Part shown: one piece after another, positions 50,511 through 61,960 of the stretch | Layout of the letters: the number at the start of each line of letters is the position of its first letter | Position numbering within the stretch: position 1 is the first letter of the stretch | Source: Pelodiscus sinensis | Lineage: Eukaryota > Chordata > Testudines > Trionychidae | Assembly: GCF_049634645.1 (NCBI RefSeq) | Contig: NC_134712.1 | Span: 168,180,808 to 168,244,807, forward strand | Direction of reading: 5' to 3' | Length of the DNA: 64,000 bases | Position numbers and translations under genes: made by a program | Notes under the pieces: model-generated | What the model saw: only the letters and a program-made list of their open reading frames with translations | Database searches by the model: none | What the model was told of the DNA's origin: nothing

Positions 50511-51075
50511 TGAAGCAAGAAGGAGGAAGAGAAGGTAGCAGTGAAAATGGAGGGAGTTATACATATTGTATTAAAAGAATTATAGCTGAATTTTCATACC
50601 CATGACTTTACACACCATTTTTTCCAATTATTTTTTATTAAAAGAGCCACGGCAGATCTGCAGCACTCCCTGTAAGTATCCATGTCTCATCAGTCTAATC
50701 AAGAAAGTAGGTTTCTCTCACCTCTCTGTCTGATTCTCTCATAGATCCCAAGTGCCCATCACTTGGAAGGATAGTTATTTTAGTCCTAAATTTACCTACC
50801 TGCCACACAAATTTGACATCCTCACCTTTTTATTGTAAAAAATTATTTACCTCACAAATGAAGAACCATGAAAATAAAGTTCTAACAGGAGTTTTTTACA
50901 TTAAAGGGAGGAACTCCACAGCATTTTGAGTTTCCAGCTTGACAAATGTTGTGTGTCCCACATTTGGGGTAAACATCATACACTGCATCCCACATTTGAG
51001 CCTAGATAATTTCAAAGGTCAGAGTACCCTGGATGATCTTCACACTGTACATAACTTGGAAACCACTCTTTCCTG

Positions 51076-51604
51076 TACAGATTGAAACTTTCTTACCTGG
51101 GATTCTCTGGTCTGGCAACATCCAGGGTTCAGCATGATGCTGCAGGACCAGAGAGTCCCAGTGGAGGGCCAGTAGCAAGGATCCCGGTGGGGCTGGCAGG
51201 GCAGTGAGCTGCCCAGTGTATGACTGCGGGTCAGCCCAGCGTATGACTGCGGGTCTGCCCAGCAGGGTTGGGAGATATGTGCATGGCTGCCCGGCCTGGC
51301 TGGGAACCACGGTAGGTCGGCGGGGCAGTGATCCGCAGTGCGTGGCTGCCCGGTGAGACCCAGAGCCCCAGCATAGCGCGCGCAGCTGCCTGGTGGGGCG
51401 CAAAGCCACGGCAGTGATGGCTGCCCAGCGGGGTTGACAGGGCAGCAGGGCCAGCAGGAGGTGAGGCACCAGCTGAGAGGCCAGGAGCTGGGTGAAGGAG
51501 CCAGCAGCAGGGGGTCCAGAAATGACCTCCCCTGGTCTGGCAAAATCCCTCATCCAGGACCAGACAGGTCCTGAGGGTGCTGGACCAGGGAGGTCCAACC
51601 TATA
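51076..51604. mobile_element. Tigger-like element, copy 3, with GC-rich core
   Basis: Begins TACAGATTGAAACTTTCTTACC and ends GGGAGGTCCAACCTATA. Both ends carry TCTGGTCTGGCAA words. The core (51180-51480) is GC-rich with CGGGTCNGCCCAGC repeats; one near-identical pair is at 51228-51244 and 51248-51264. Located in EPDR1 intron 2. Confidence 0.7.
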
Positions 51605-52428
51605 GTTAACCCATGACAAATATATTTCTTCCTTCTGCTATTGAAGGCTCTCTTTCTATGCTCATACAGCTGGGCCTCAGAGCCACCTTTGATATTGAGG
51701 AATACTCAATTTCCACAGCTGTGTAAGATATCTGAATCCCTCCTTGTCCATAGCTCTCCTATTACCTATGAAGTTGCTTGTTCTCTGTTTTGGTGGGAAT
51801 TCCTTCTCTACACCAAGAATTCTCCTTGGTGGAGACCCACAGCCTTCTACCTTCATTGCGTTCAGTTATCTTAATTTCTAACAGCCCATTTTACACTGAT
51901 AATCTCCAGCTGTACATATTTTGCCTTTTGACACATCTCTAATAAAAATATACTTGGCTTCGTCTCATCTTCTTCCAGCTAACTATCTCAGACACAGACA
52001 TGTTAGTCCTGGAAAAGAAGAAGCATTCCCAAACACTATTCTAACTTATCTACCTCTTTCCTTGATTCATTCCTCCCATTCATTTCAGTCTCTTTGTAAA
52101 CTTGTGGCATCATCCTAATCCTCACATTTTACTTCTCACACAATCCTTTGTCTGCAAAACAAACCTACATCCTCTCCAAGGCATTGCCTATATACGTCTC
52201 CTCCTTCCCTGCCCCTGTTGCAGAAATCTTCATCCATACTTTCATTAGTGCAACTTCCACCTCCCTACACATCTCTCCTGGCTCATTCATTTGAAGACCT
52301 ATTCAAAACTACACTTCTTGGTCCCTATTCTCCACTGCAAGATACAAGTTAAGCATACAAAATTTGTGTCCTAAAATGGAGAATATGTCATGGACTTAAT
52401 CCAGCATAACTTTCAGACCTACTTTCTT

Positions 52429-52450
52429 TCTCTCTCTCTCTCTCTCTCTC
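52429..52450. repeat. (TC)n microsatellite
   Basis: About 22 bp of TC dinucleotides. Confidence 0.9.
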
Positions 52451-53347
52451 CCTCTCTGATTCTCCACCACTAGTTTCCCGTTTGTGATGTCACATAATCT
52501 TGCCACTGCTGATGCAAGCATTTCTATCTCTGCAGCTTCTGCCCTCTAGACGGATATCACTGATTCACCATCCCTTTTAAAATCTCACCTCATGGTATTT
52601 ATTTTCTCTCCTGTCTGCACCTCTCAATTTTTCTCTTCCCCCTTTTTTTAACTTGGTGACTGTATTGTTTTAAGTATGTGCACAAATGCCTTCCTTACTT
52701 TTACACAGTATTTGGAATATATTTTGCTTGAAAGAGGCTATTCAAAGAAGAATTGTATTGTATTTTATTAGACTGTAAAGAGTGACATAATTAAACACTG
52801 GCAAAGCAGATGTATTTATTTTGATGTAATAATTAAGGGATTTCTTCTGTGGAATGCCCTTTTGGGATTATAAGGATGATATAAAATTGGTTACTAACAA
52901 ATAATTTGAAAGACTAAAGATAAAGAATTCAGGGCATTTTACTGCTGTTAACTCTATTATGGCTTTTAAAAAAATCAAATTCTTCTTGAATTTGGATGTA
53001 TATATTATTCTTGCATTATATCCTACCATACGCTAGAGTCTATATAGAAATTTCAGAATTGATCAGTGCACCAATTCCCATGTGTTAAATTCTAAGACAT
53101 GGAGAGGGAGCCTACATCTAGCCATAACCACTTGATAGTCTTTAAGCTTTAAATCCTAGATGCTACCAAGTCTGAGATCCTTCCATTAAGCACTAGTGCA
53201 TGTGATTAGTATTTCTTATTATAGGAACCCTGATTCCAATCCCCAAGGGATGAAAAATATATGATGGATGCAGTGACCTTCGCATTTTAGTAATCCATAT
53301 TAGTGACAATTTTTTAATTGCTTTCAACCCTTTAGTAGCCTCTACCT

Positions 53348-53601
53348 CAGGGATGGGCAAATACTGGCCAGTAGGCTGGATCTAGTCTGCCAGGGTAAGC
53401 CTCTAGCGGGCCCCCACACCACCATATTTACCTGCACCTCCACTGGTACAGGGGCTCACAGATCCTGTGGCCACAGATTGCCATTTCCGGCTAATAGGAG
53501 CTGTGATCGCCCATACCTGTGGGAGTGTAGGTAAATATAGCTGCAGTGGCCCATCAGGGGCTAATTCTTGTGAATCACCACCATTGTATTGCTCACCCCT
53601 G
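53348..53601. mobile_element. hAT-type element with exact 8-bp duplication
   Basis: Begins CAGGGATGGGCAAATACTGG and ends TATTGCTCACCCCTG. It is flanked by CTCTACCT on both sides (53340-53347, 53602-53609). 254 bp, non-coding, in EPDR1 intron 2. Confidence 0.85.
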
Positions 53602-55115
53602 CTCTACCTACCTTCTCTAATCCAAAGAGTGGTCATGCATGCATCATTTTAAAATCCAGTCCACATTATGAAAACAACTTGAGCTGTGACATATACACAG
53701 AACATCTAAATAAAGGCTGCTAGATCAGCAATAATTCAACACACTTCCCAAAAAGTCATAATACATCAGCTCACAATGTTTTTAGTGTATTTCATATAAA
53801 ATGAATGCAAAAAATGCTATTAACGTACAATACATTTCCCTTGAAATCAGAATAACCTTACCATAATAACAATCTCCAGAATCCAAGATAAATTATGTCT
53901 GAGGGATGGGTGGATGAACAGATAGAGATGAACAAGACATTGTTTTCTTTCAATATTATTGTATAAAACACTCAAAAATAATTGGGGGTGTATAATATAT
54001 CAGGGCATATTCAAATGACTTTAAGAGTGCAAATTGCTAATAACTGGTTATGAAGTCTGTAAATCTGCCAACAATAATAGATCTGAATAATAAGTTTCCT
54101 GGCTAGGATGGTGATGGTGAATGTTAGAGGATGCATCCAGCATAGTTGGAGTTCTAACAATCTTTTCCTTTATATTATTTTCACATTTTTTTATTACAGA
54201 AATATTTTCCCTTGTCTGAGTATTAAGGTTCAAAACCGGGTCATAAGTGTTGCATTAACTGGATAATGTTGTAAATTCAATTTAAATTCAAGGGTTATTA
54301 AGAACTATTTTTATTATAGGTAGGGCCTGAGTATGATGCTTCCAGGGGCACCTGGGTTTGTGAGGCACCTCACTACGACCTATTCTTAGCACAAAGAAGC
54401 CTCATCTATGCCTGCCAGGGCACAGCTCCCCACTTCTATCAGCCAGAGGCAACAAGTTCTACGTAGGCCCCACTGTTAATGATAAACACACTCTTACCCA
54501 CGACCCCTAGATATGAGTTAATTAACTAGATACTTTTATGTCTTGTAAAGCGATGCTCACTTGAAGTCCTTTCAGTGTTTTTCACCCAGGTTAGCTGTGA
54601 CTCAGCTTTCATGAGGCAAAACATGCTGTCAATTTGCCTTCTCAGCAAAGGATTCAGGGTGTTTGCACCCATTGAAATACCAGAAAAAAGCAGGACGCCT
54701 CCACTGGTTCTGTTTTCCCATCTACTCCTTTCTTGTAGATTTTGCAATCTTTTAATCAATGTTATTTCTACATTGTGTGACACACACTACCCATATGACC
54801 ATACAGAGAGATTAGCATCTGCCTCCCTCTGCCAGAAAGGAACCGTCCAAAAGCATGTCACCTCCTAATGACCTGGCCTTATCAGAGGGCCTTAATTTCC
54901 ATTATATTCTCTTGCACTAATTTAGACATTGGGGACATTTTCTTTAATACAATACAGCACTAATATGATACACTATATATGCTGCATATTTAGTACATAT
55001 TATTTCTTCCTGCAAATTTTGTGGTAATATGCAAACCCTTACTAACAGTTGGGTGGAAAATTGTATGTTAGGTAAAGGAGATGCAGGCATTTTTAATAAA
55101 GCAAAATACACTTAC

Positions 55116-55324
55116 ATTTCCTGGCTGGTTTTCTATCAGACCATTCCTGTACCATAATTTCATCTCCAGGCCCCCCAATGTAGTATTGATCTTCATAAGT
55201 GGAGTTGTCAGGAATATCATAAGGATCCCATGGCTCAGTTAAAGCAATCTTTGAACACAGCTTTGTGACTTGTTCAATCTGAAACATCACTGCATCTTGA
55301 TAGAGAAATATATATTCAAAGAAT
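55116..55324 (-). CDS. EPDR1: EPDR1, internal coding exon (exon 2)
   Basis: 209-bp exon. The acceptor TTTTAAATGTTTCAG precedes ATTCTTTG; the donor is AAAT|GTAAGT. Translation starts with the last base of a split codon, then FFEYIFLYQDAVMFQIEQV, TKLCSKIALTEPWDPYDIP, an N-glycosylation sequon in DNSTYEDQY, IGGPGDEIMVQEWSDRKPARK, and one base of the codon completed in exon 3. The phases (2 in, 1 out) and the continuity RK-F-ESWVGVYTV agree with the family. The preceding exon, which should encode the signal peptide and the CKR segment, was not found between here and 64000. Confidence 0.93.
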
Positions 55325-55384
55325 CTGAAACATTTAAAAGAAGAAAACAGTTCATGTTCATAATGGTTTTACATCTGATAGCAC

Positions 55385-55886
55385 TCCCTGTAGTCAATAC
55401 TGCCTGAGACTCCCCTTCTCATGTTTGCAGTTGCTTATATCTTTGCCAGACTTTAACCATTTTGACTGAACTTCTCTATAATGGGTTTCTGCCTCAACAT
55501 GAGCCAATGGGAGCAGCGGGGAAAGCCTCCAGACAGTGCATTCATGCACTGCCAATCCCCCAAGCAGGGGAAGGGAAGCAATAGTGCATGGAGCCATTTT
55601 TTGCCTCCTCAAACCAGATCCCGCAGCTCGTGCTCCAACCTGGCATGGGGTGCTGGACTGAAGCGCCTGTGCAGCCTCCCCACTGCAGAGGAGGCGGGGG
55701 GCTAAGACTTGAGCCATGGCCCATCTGCAAGGTGGCCACAGACCACTAGTGGTCCATGGACTGCAGTTTGATAACCATTGATTGATAGATAAGAGAAAGC
55801 ATTTTTCATCATGGGTGGTTGGCTGGTGATCCACGGAAAGGTTTGAGTGCGGTGGGCTGCAGACCAAAAAGTTTGGGAACCACTGC
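55385..55886. mobile_element. hAT-like element (approximate ends)
   Basis: The right end is AAAAAGTTTGGGAACCACTG, a well-known hAT terminus. GGTCCATGGACTGCAG and GGGCTGCAGACC occur inside. The GC-rich part at 55490-55740 gives spurious ORFs. The left end is uncertain. Confidence 0.6.
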
Positions 55887-57395
55887 TTTATGCTGAGAAA
55901 TATTACGAACAGTAGCTATAAATCCATGACTGTTGTTGTTGATGTCAGATATACAAGAAAAAGGTCGACAAATCTGAAATTACCAAAACTTCATGGGAAG
56001 GAGGAATGGAGTTTCCAGAAATATACCAAAAATAAATGCTTCACAGAATTCCCACTGAATTCAACAAGATTTTTATTTAGAAATGAATACCCAATGTGCA
56101 GCCCTTAGCATTCAATGTAAACTCAATATAGTGTGTTCACAAGTGAAGAGAACTGACGAATGTATTTGAAGATGTGTTGTTTGAAATGAAATCTAATTCC
56201 ATATATTTTTCTAAAATGTATACAAATTATTGGCTTTTTGTGTTTTTCAGCAAAATATCATTTAAAATCCTGATCCTGCAAGCTGCCCCACCTGGGTGCA
56301 CTTCTATACAAATTCCTTCCTTTTCTCCCTACCAAGTTGTAGAGATTTTTGCTTTCATCTCTGGAGACTCCACCTTGAATCCTTACTGTGTTGGCCATGG
56401 TGGAATCTATTACACTGATATCACTCACTTTCTCTTGGAGTTTATTTTTCTATATTGTGGTATCCCAAATTTTCTCAAAACCAAAAAGAAAAGGAGTTGC
56501 ATTATATCTAATTGCCTTTGCTGTGACTCAAAGAAGTGAGAATGATGGCTGTAGCATGCCAGGACTTACACGATATGTCCAGGGATACCAGACATGGGCA
56601 TTCACTAGAGAGAAGCAAATTAATGGTCTAAGGCTATGTATGACACACAAACTTTTTAAGTTTTAAATCTGACTCTGCATTACTACTGTCTAAAGCTTTG
56701 GGCAAGTCACGTACAATTCTGGAATCTTTCAATTCCACTGAATAATGTTAGGATTTTAAAAAACAATATTATCCATTCCTGGGAAGATGGCTGTAATTTT
56801 AGGTAACGAGGACTGTAACCTGTTTTCCCATATTCAGCCTTCTGTGAACATAAAAATCCCTCTCACTTCAATTAGGCCCTATATTAGCTAATCAAGTTTA
56901 CAAAGTATTTGGAAGGTGAAAGGCAGAATGCTAATTTATTAATTATTAATTATTATTATTATTAATTTGAATATATTGTTCAGATGTAAACAATATCATT
57001 TTAAATTGCTGCAAATGAACTTCAAAGTTAACTTTGTTTTCCCTCTACTGAAATAACTGGAAGTGTGAGTTACCGATCTCAGTCTTGTTGGTAGATTTGT
57101 CTAGTTGCATTTTCAAAAAGAAGATTCGTGAAATTGGTTTACAAATATTGTGAAATCCTTCTTCCTAGTGATAGAAATTTCACTTTTTAAAAGACAAACG
57201 CTTCTTTTCTGATAAATATAACAAAACCTACAGGAGCTCTAAGTCCCTAATTCTTTGGCTTTCTCATGTCATGTTTGACAATATATACTACAGCTTTCAT
57301 AAAAATTGCTTCTTTTACAAATACGTTTTCTAAGCAAAACAGAGTAATGCCTTGTTCCTTAAATGCTGATAGCAACAGCTAATCACTTCATCATT
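55887..57395. other. Unique AT-rich sequence
   Basis: No gene recognised. A simple ATTATTAAT run is at 56937-56966. Confidence 0.4.
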
Positions 57396-57397
57396 TT

Positions 57398-57688
57398 TTA
57401 AAATAGGAACACTTTGGAGGAGAAAAAATGCTGCTGAGTAGACATTTGGTGAGATGATAAACACTTTCTTCGGGTCAAAGAACACTTCATCTGCTCTTGG
57501 AAATCTCTGACCAACTCATTTCCTAACTGTGAAGCCTTCATTTTTCGGTATACTTCTGGGAACTCCAGTCCCCTTTCCCATGCTGTTTCAGTAATTTCAA
57601 ACTTGTGTTTTTCTTCTGGTGTATCTGACTTCAACAACAGTAATTTACCATCTTTGATCTCACATGTTTGGCAAAGATACAGGACTAC
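57398..57688 (-). CDS. Unrecognised protein-like ORF, possible exon or retrocopy fragment
   Basis: The minus-strand frame is open from a TAA at about 57687-57689 down to the stop at 57398. It reads LYLCQTCEIKDGKLLLLKSD, then TPEEKHKFEITETAWERG, LEFPEVYRKMKASQLGNELV and RDFQEQMKCSLTRRKCL. The charged, low-bias composition is unlike the repeat ORFs around it and suggests real coding ancestry. There is no ATG at the start. ATATTGTAG at about 57680 could be a splice acceptor but has a poor pyrimidine tract, and no convincing donor follows. No match is recalled. It may be an exon, a processed pseudogene piece, or a relic of a mobile-element protein. Confidence 0.35.
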   Translation of the reverse strand, partial: VVLYLCQTCEIKDGKLLLLKSDTPEEKHKFEITETAWERGLEFPEVYRKMKASQLGNELVRDFQEQMKCSLTRRKCLSSHQMSTQQHFFSSKVFLF

Positions 57689-58089
57689 AATATTTTATAC
57701 AAATACAGCATTATACATATATACATGTGGCAGTACATGTAATCTAATACTGTACCAGTGCTGCATTTTTAACTGATCTAAAATGTTCTCAGATTTTAAG
57801 GATTTTCTTTTCCAAGGAAACTAAGCCTTCTGTATCAGGTATCTAACAAGATATAAACATAACTTTGACAATAATAAAAATTTTGAACTGGAGAGATATA
57901 GGCAGCTTTAGCCCAGTTAGTTATGAAGCTCAGGTACAATAGAAAATTTTAAATATAAGAAAAGAATCAAAACCTGAAAATTCAAAGATAAATCAGGGAG
58001 TATGAGTGAGGTTACATAGGTCTGTGATTTTACTTACAAAACTCATGAAAAAGTTTAATATAACCTTTTATTCTTTTTTACACATAAAC

Positions 58090-58480
58090 TAGGTGGCTGT
58101 GACCCATGCTCACCAACCCCTCCCCTCTCGGGGGGGAGGGAACCCCAACTTTCCTCCCTGCCACTCATGGCTGTGCCAGCCCGGGCTCCTCCTTCGGCAC
58201 CACCCCTCCATTCCCAGCTGTGCCATCCCAGGGCCACTTTTTAATCCACTACTCCCCCCCCCCCCCCGCCTGCCACACAAGCCGCCAGGCCAGGTCCAGC
58301 TCTGCCCATGGCATCCAGGGAAGGCCAGGCTAAGGCGTGCCAGCCCAGCTTTCCATGTGGCTGCAGAAGAGAGACGGTCTGGCAGTGGGTGAAGCTTGGC
58401 TCCAGGGACAGGGCCTGGGACAGAAGGGGCGGGGTTGGGGATGAGGCTTTACCCAGCCATGCCTACTGCCCAGCCTGTGA
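58090..58480. repeat. GC-rich repeat-like block
   Basis: Includes poly-C at about 58253-58267 and CCCAGCTGTGCCATCCCAGG words. ORFs on both strands are composition artefacts. Confidence 0.35.
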
Positions 58481-58527
58481 ACGATGTTGTGATGATGTCA
58501 CTTTGTCGTCCCACAGGAAAACGATTT

Positions 58528-58528
58528 G

Positions 58529-58561
<33 letters not shown>
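58528..58561. repeat. (TA)n(GA)n microsatellite
   Basis: TA dinucleotides followed directly by GA dinucleotides. Confidence 0.95.
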
Positions 58562-58562
<1 letters not shown>

Positions 58563-58756
58563 TTAGATTACTTTGCTAAAAATGACGGGAAACTAAGTAA
58601 TAAAAGATTTACGCTGGATTATTTCTTTTTTTGCTGTTTCTTGTGGTCCATTTGATGCTCCATAATATAGAGCCTAATCCAGCAAGCTTTAACAAACCAT
58701 TCTAATTTAAAATGTCATTCAGGAACACAATTAAAATGAGCTTAAATGCACTCCTA

Positions 58757-60510
58757 GGGTATGTCTACACAGCAAAGTTATTTCAAAATAACTTTACCAG
58801 GGTCCACACAAGCCAACCGCTATTTTGAAATTAATTCAAAATAGCGGAGCGCTTATTTCGAAATTGGTAAACCTCATTCCACGAGGAATAACGCCAATTT
58901 CAAAACTGCTATTTCGAAATAAGTTTGGTCACAATCACTCTGGCCACAACCAAGAAAACTACTCTCCTTCCCCCCCTCTCCGGAGGCCTTAAAAGGGTAG
59001 AGTCTAGCCACAGTGCCTGTGCCAGCTCCAAGCCTGCCATCCCAACAAACAGTCTGTCTTGCCCCTGACCCAATATGAGCCAGCAAGCCACCAGCAGCCA
59101 GCCCTCCACCGCTCCTCAGGAGCAGTCTGCCAGCTCCCAGGAGCCTGCCAGGGGCCGGAAAAGGCAGGCGCCTTCCTGGTCCAGTGCGGAGATCATGGAC
59201 CTCATTTAGGTTTGGGGGGAATCCTCCAACGTCCATGATCTCCGCACTAGACAGACGAATGTGGTTGTCTATGGCAGGATAGCTGCCAGCATGGCCAGCA
59301 AAGGCCACATCTGTACCCAGGAGCAGGTGCGGATGAAAATAAAAGAGCTTGGGCAGGCATATGCCAGGGACAGGGGGCAGCTCCCAACGAGGGGCACACA
59401 CACCAAACTGCCCTTGCATCCTGGGGGGCGGGACGGTCCATGCCCCCCAGGTGGTTGTCAACCCTGGGGCAGAGGGTCTGACCAGGGCATCAAGGAGAGG
59501 AGGAGGAGAGCCAGGAGCCACAACAGACCAGACAAAGCGTGCTGAGCAGCCAGGACCCCCGAGCCACCCCAGCAGACCTGTCGCTAGTGTCATCCAAGGC
59601 CAGGGAGGCAACAAAAGGTGAGTGCCATCACTGTCCCCTTATGCCGGGAGGGGTGGGGGGAGAGGGGGAGATGGAAATCAGGGACTGCGTGTGTGGGCCT
59701 TGCTGTCCACAGATCAAACAGCAAACTGTGCACGTGCGAGCATGTGCCATGCCACCCCTGGGCATGTGGCCCCAGCTGGCTGCCACACAAGGGCCTTACC
59801 CTGTTATCCACACATGCATGTGAAGAGGCATGACATTCTCCTGACTCCGGGGTGGGACACAGCAGGATGCCCTCCCTCCACAGGGCCACTCTACACAGAG
59901 GCAGGGGACATCTCCCTCCCCCCCACACACAAACAATACACAGCACAGGGTATGGGTGCGGTCTCGGGGCAGCTCCCACTTCTGGGGATAGCAGGACATT
60001 CCGAACATGGCCTCTGTGCAAGCACAGCGGCTCTGATGGTGCAGGGAACAGTCATCCTCACCTTGCAGAGGCGGGCTGGGCTTCACCCACTGTGTCCCCA
60101 GGGATAACTGGCCACTTCTCGTTTCTTCACAGCTGCATCAGCTGTGCATGCAGGGCGCACCACACTACCCAGGACATGCTCCCGCACCCGAGGGCTCTGC
60201 AGGACCACCCGTGCAGTGGAGGGGTACCAACAGCAGCACCTGGGGGCACTGCGAGCCCTGCACTGCACCCTCCAGCACTGGGTGCAAGAAGACTTGCCAT
60301 CTGCCAGCACCTGCAGACCATGGTGCAGAGCGTGCTGCCTCCTACCGCTACAGCGCCTGCTGCCTCCCCAGCTACTGATCCTCCTTCCACTCCTTCTCCC
60401 TCTCCAACTTCTCCCTCCACACCCTCCACCTCCTCCCCATCCTCCCCCGGGGATGCTGAGGCTCCCACACCCGCAGTGCTGGGAAGCAGTTGGTCCAGCG
60501 AGACTTCCAA
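58757..60510 (+). mobile_element. PIF/Harbinger-type element with Myb/SANT-like gene; right end lost
   Basis: Left terminus GGGTATGTCTACACAGC is followed by TTATTTCAAAATAA, GCTATTTTGAAATTAATTC and GCTTATTTCGAAATTGG words. The shared CCTCATTCCACGAGG hairpin is at 58872-58886. The palindromic leader gives way to coding DNA from 59075. The right terminal repeat is absent: sequence passes directly into minus-strand CR1 near 60510, implying deletion or rearrangement there. The superfamily is inferred from the Myb/SANT-like product. Confidence 0.65.
59075..60505 (+). pseudogene. Myb/SANT-like DNA-binding protein of a Harbinger element (two exons, broken)
   Basis: ATG at 59075 opens MSQQATSSQPSTAPQEQ and a Ser/Pro/Gln-rich leader, then RKRQAPSWSSAEIMDLI. 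An in-frame TAG (59207-59209) follows, then VWGESSNVHDLRTRQTN, VVVYGRIAASMASKGHICT and QEQVRMKIKELGQAYARDRG. This W-x(n)-W-G-E ... K-I-K-x-L-x-x-x-Y layout is that of the Myb/SANT-like (MADF-related trihelix) protein that accompanies PIF/Harbinger transposases. A donor AAAG|GTGAGTG near 59617 and an acceptor CGTTTCTTCACAG near 60131 bound an intron-like gap. The second part encodes a YQQQHLGALRALHCTLQHWV helix and a Pro/Ser/Thr-rich tail (60350-60500). The frame after KLPLH appears shifted. Non-functional as it stands. Confidence 0.65.
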
Positions 60511-61960
60511 CCCCAAATCATTGATGAAGATATTGAACAGAATCAGTCCCAAAACAGACCCCTGCAGAAACCCACTATTTATGCCCTTCCAGCATGACTG
60601 TGAACCGTTAATAGCTACCCTCTGAGAATGGTTATCCAGCCAGTTATGCACCCACCTTAAACTAGCCCCATCTATATTGTATTTCCCTAGTTTATTGATA
60701 AGAAGGTCATGCAAGACTGTATCAAATCCTTCACTAAAGTCTAGGTATAACACGTCCACCACTTCTCCCTTATCCACAAGGCTTGTTATCCTATCAAAGA
60801 AAGTGATCAGGTTGGTTTGACATGATTTGTTCTTTACAAATCCATGCTGAACTGTTACTTATCACCTTATGATCCTCCAGATGTTTGCTGATGGATTCTT
60901 TAATTGTTTGTTCCATTATCTTTCATGAAAGTTAAGATGACTGGTCTGTAGTTTCCTGGGTTGTCCTTAGCTCTCTTTTTAAAGATGGGCACTATATTTT
61001 CCCTGTTCTAGTCTTATGGAATCTCTCCCATCTTCCTTGACTTTTCAAAGATGATAGCTAATGGCTCAATACCTCCTCAATCAGCTCCTTGAATATTCTA
61101 GGATGCACTTCATCAGGTCCTAATGACTTGAAGACATCTATCTTTTCTAAGTAATTTTAACTTGTTCTTTTCCTATTTTAACTTCTGAACCTATCTCCTT
61201 TTTTCTAGCATTCACTGTTTTTAAGCATCCAGTCACAACCAACCTTCATAGTGAAAACCGAAATAAAGATGTTGTTAAGCACCTCTGACATTTTAACATT
61301 TTCTGTTACTGTTTTTCCCTTTTCACTGAGCAATGGGTCTACCTTGTTCTTGGTCTTCCTCTTGCTTCTAATATTTGTAGAGACTACATCTACACTGCAG
61401 CGTTTGTCGCAAGAGCCTATGCAAATGACGCGCAGATTAGCATATTGCTGCACTTCATTTGCATCATTTTATTCAAGCCATTTTTGCACAAGGGGTTTTT
61501 GCACAAAAACAAGCAGTGTGGAGGGGGGGGGGGGGGCGTTGCGCAAAAACCCCGTTATGAGCAAGATCCTTATGCCTCTTTGGGCAAATACCGTCCACAC
61601 TGCTTGTTTTTGCGCAAAACCCCCTTGAGCAAAAACAACTTGCATAAATTATACAAATGAAGCGCGGCACAAGGCTAATCCACGCTTCGTTTGCATAGGC
61701 TCTTGCGGCAAATGCTGCAGTATAGACGAAGCCAGAATGCCTTCTTGTTACCCTTTCTGTCTCCAGCTAGACTGAGCTAGTTTTGTGCCTTTTACTTTCT
61801 AAATTTGCCCCTACATACTTGTGTTTTTTTTTATATTAATCCTTTGTACTTTGACCTAGTTTCCACTTTTTATAGGACTCCTTTTTGATTTTTAGATCAT
61901 TCAAGATCTCCTGGTTAAGCCAGAGTGGTCTCTTGCCATACTTCCTATCTTTTCTATGCA
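60511..61960 (-). mobile_element. CR1 LINE ORF2 fragment, minus strand, with nested fold-back element
   Basis: On the minus strand the reverse-transcriptase region reads VVDVLYLDFSEGFDTVLHDL, INKLGKYNIDGASLRW and LQGSVLGLILFNIFINDL (60777-60515). Upstream ORF2 sequence extends to about 61960, including the KHFISVLNE-like region near 60900-61380. It stops abruptly at the SANT-gene junction, with no CR1 3' tail. Interrupted at 61382-61733. Confidence 0.85.
61382..61733. mobile_element. Fold-back MITE, TTGCGCAAAA family (nested in CR1)
   Basis: Ends GACTACATCTACACTGCAG and CTGCAGTATAGACGAAGCC, flanked by AGA on both sides (61379-61381, 61734-61736). Removing it restores TTGTAGAATGCC. The arms hold TATGCAAATGACGC / CTTCATTTGCATC (octamers at 61419-61426 and 61457-61464) and TTTTTGCGCAAAA words. 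A poly-G run sits at about 61519-61536 near the apex. Confidence 0.8.

Larger units (their letters stand above)
49552..55115 (-). other. EPDR1: EPDR1 intron 2 (phase 1)
   Basis: 5.56 kb with donor GTAAGT at 55115-55110 and acceptor AG at 49553-49552. Holds a Tigger-like element (51076-51604), a hAT element (53348-53601), a hAT-like stretch near 50090-50510, and a (TC)n run at 52429-52450. The remainder shows no recognisable feature. Confidence 0.85.

Noticed and set aside
58874..59614. 246-codon minus-strand ORF
   Set aside because: Antisense shadow of the Myb/SANT-like coding sequence, whose plus-strand translation has the recognisable domain.
60127..60777. 216-codon fusion protein
   Set aside because: Only its first part is CR1 reverse transcriptase; the rest is antisense of another element.
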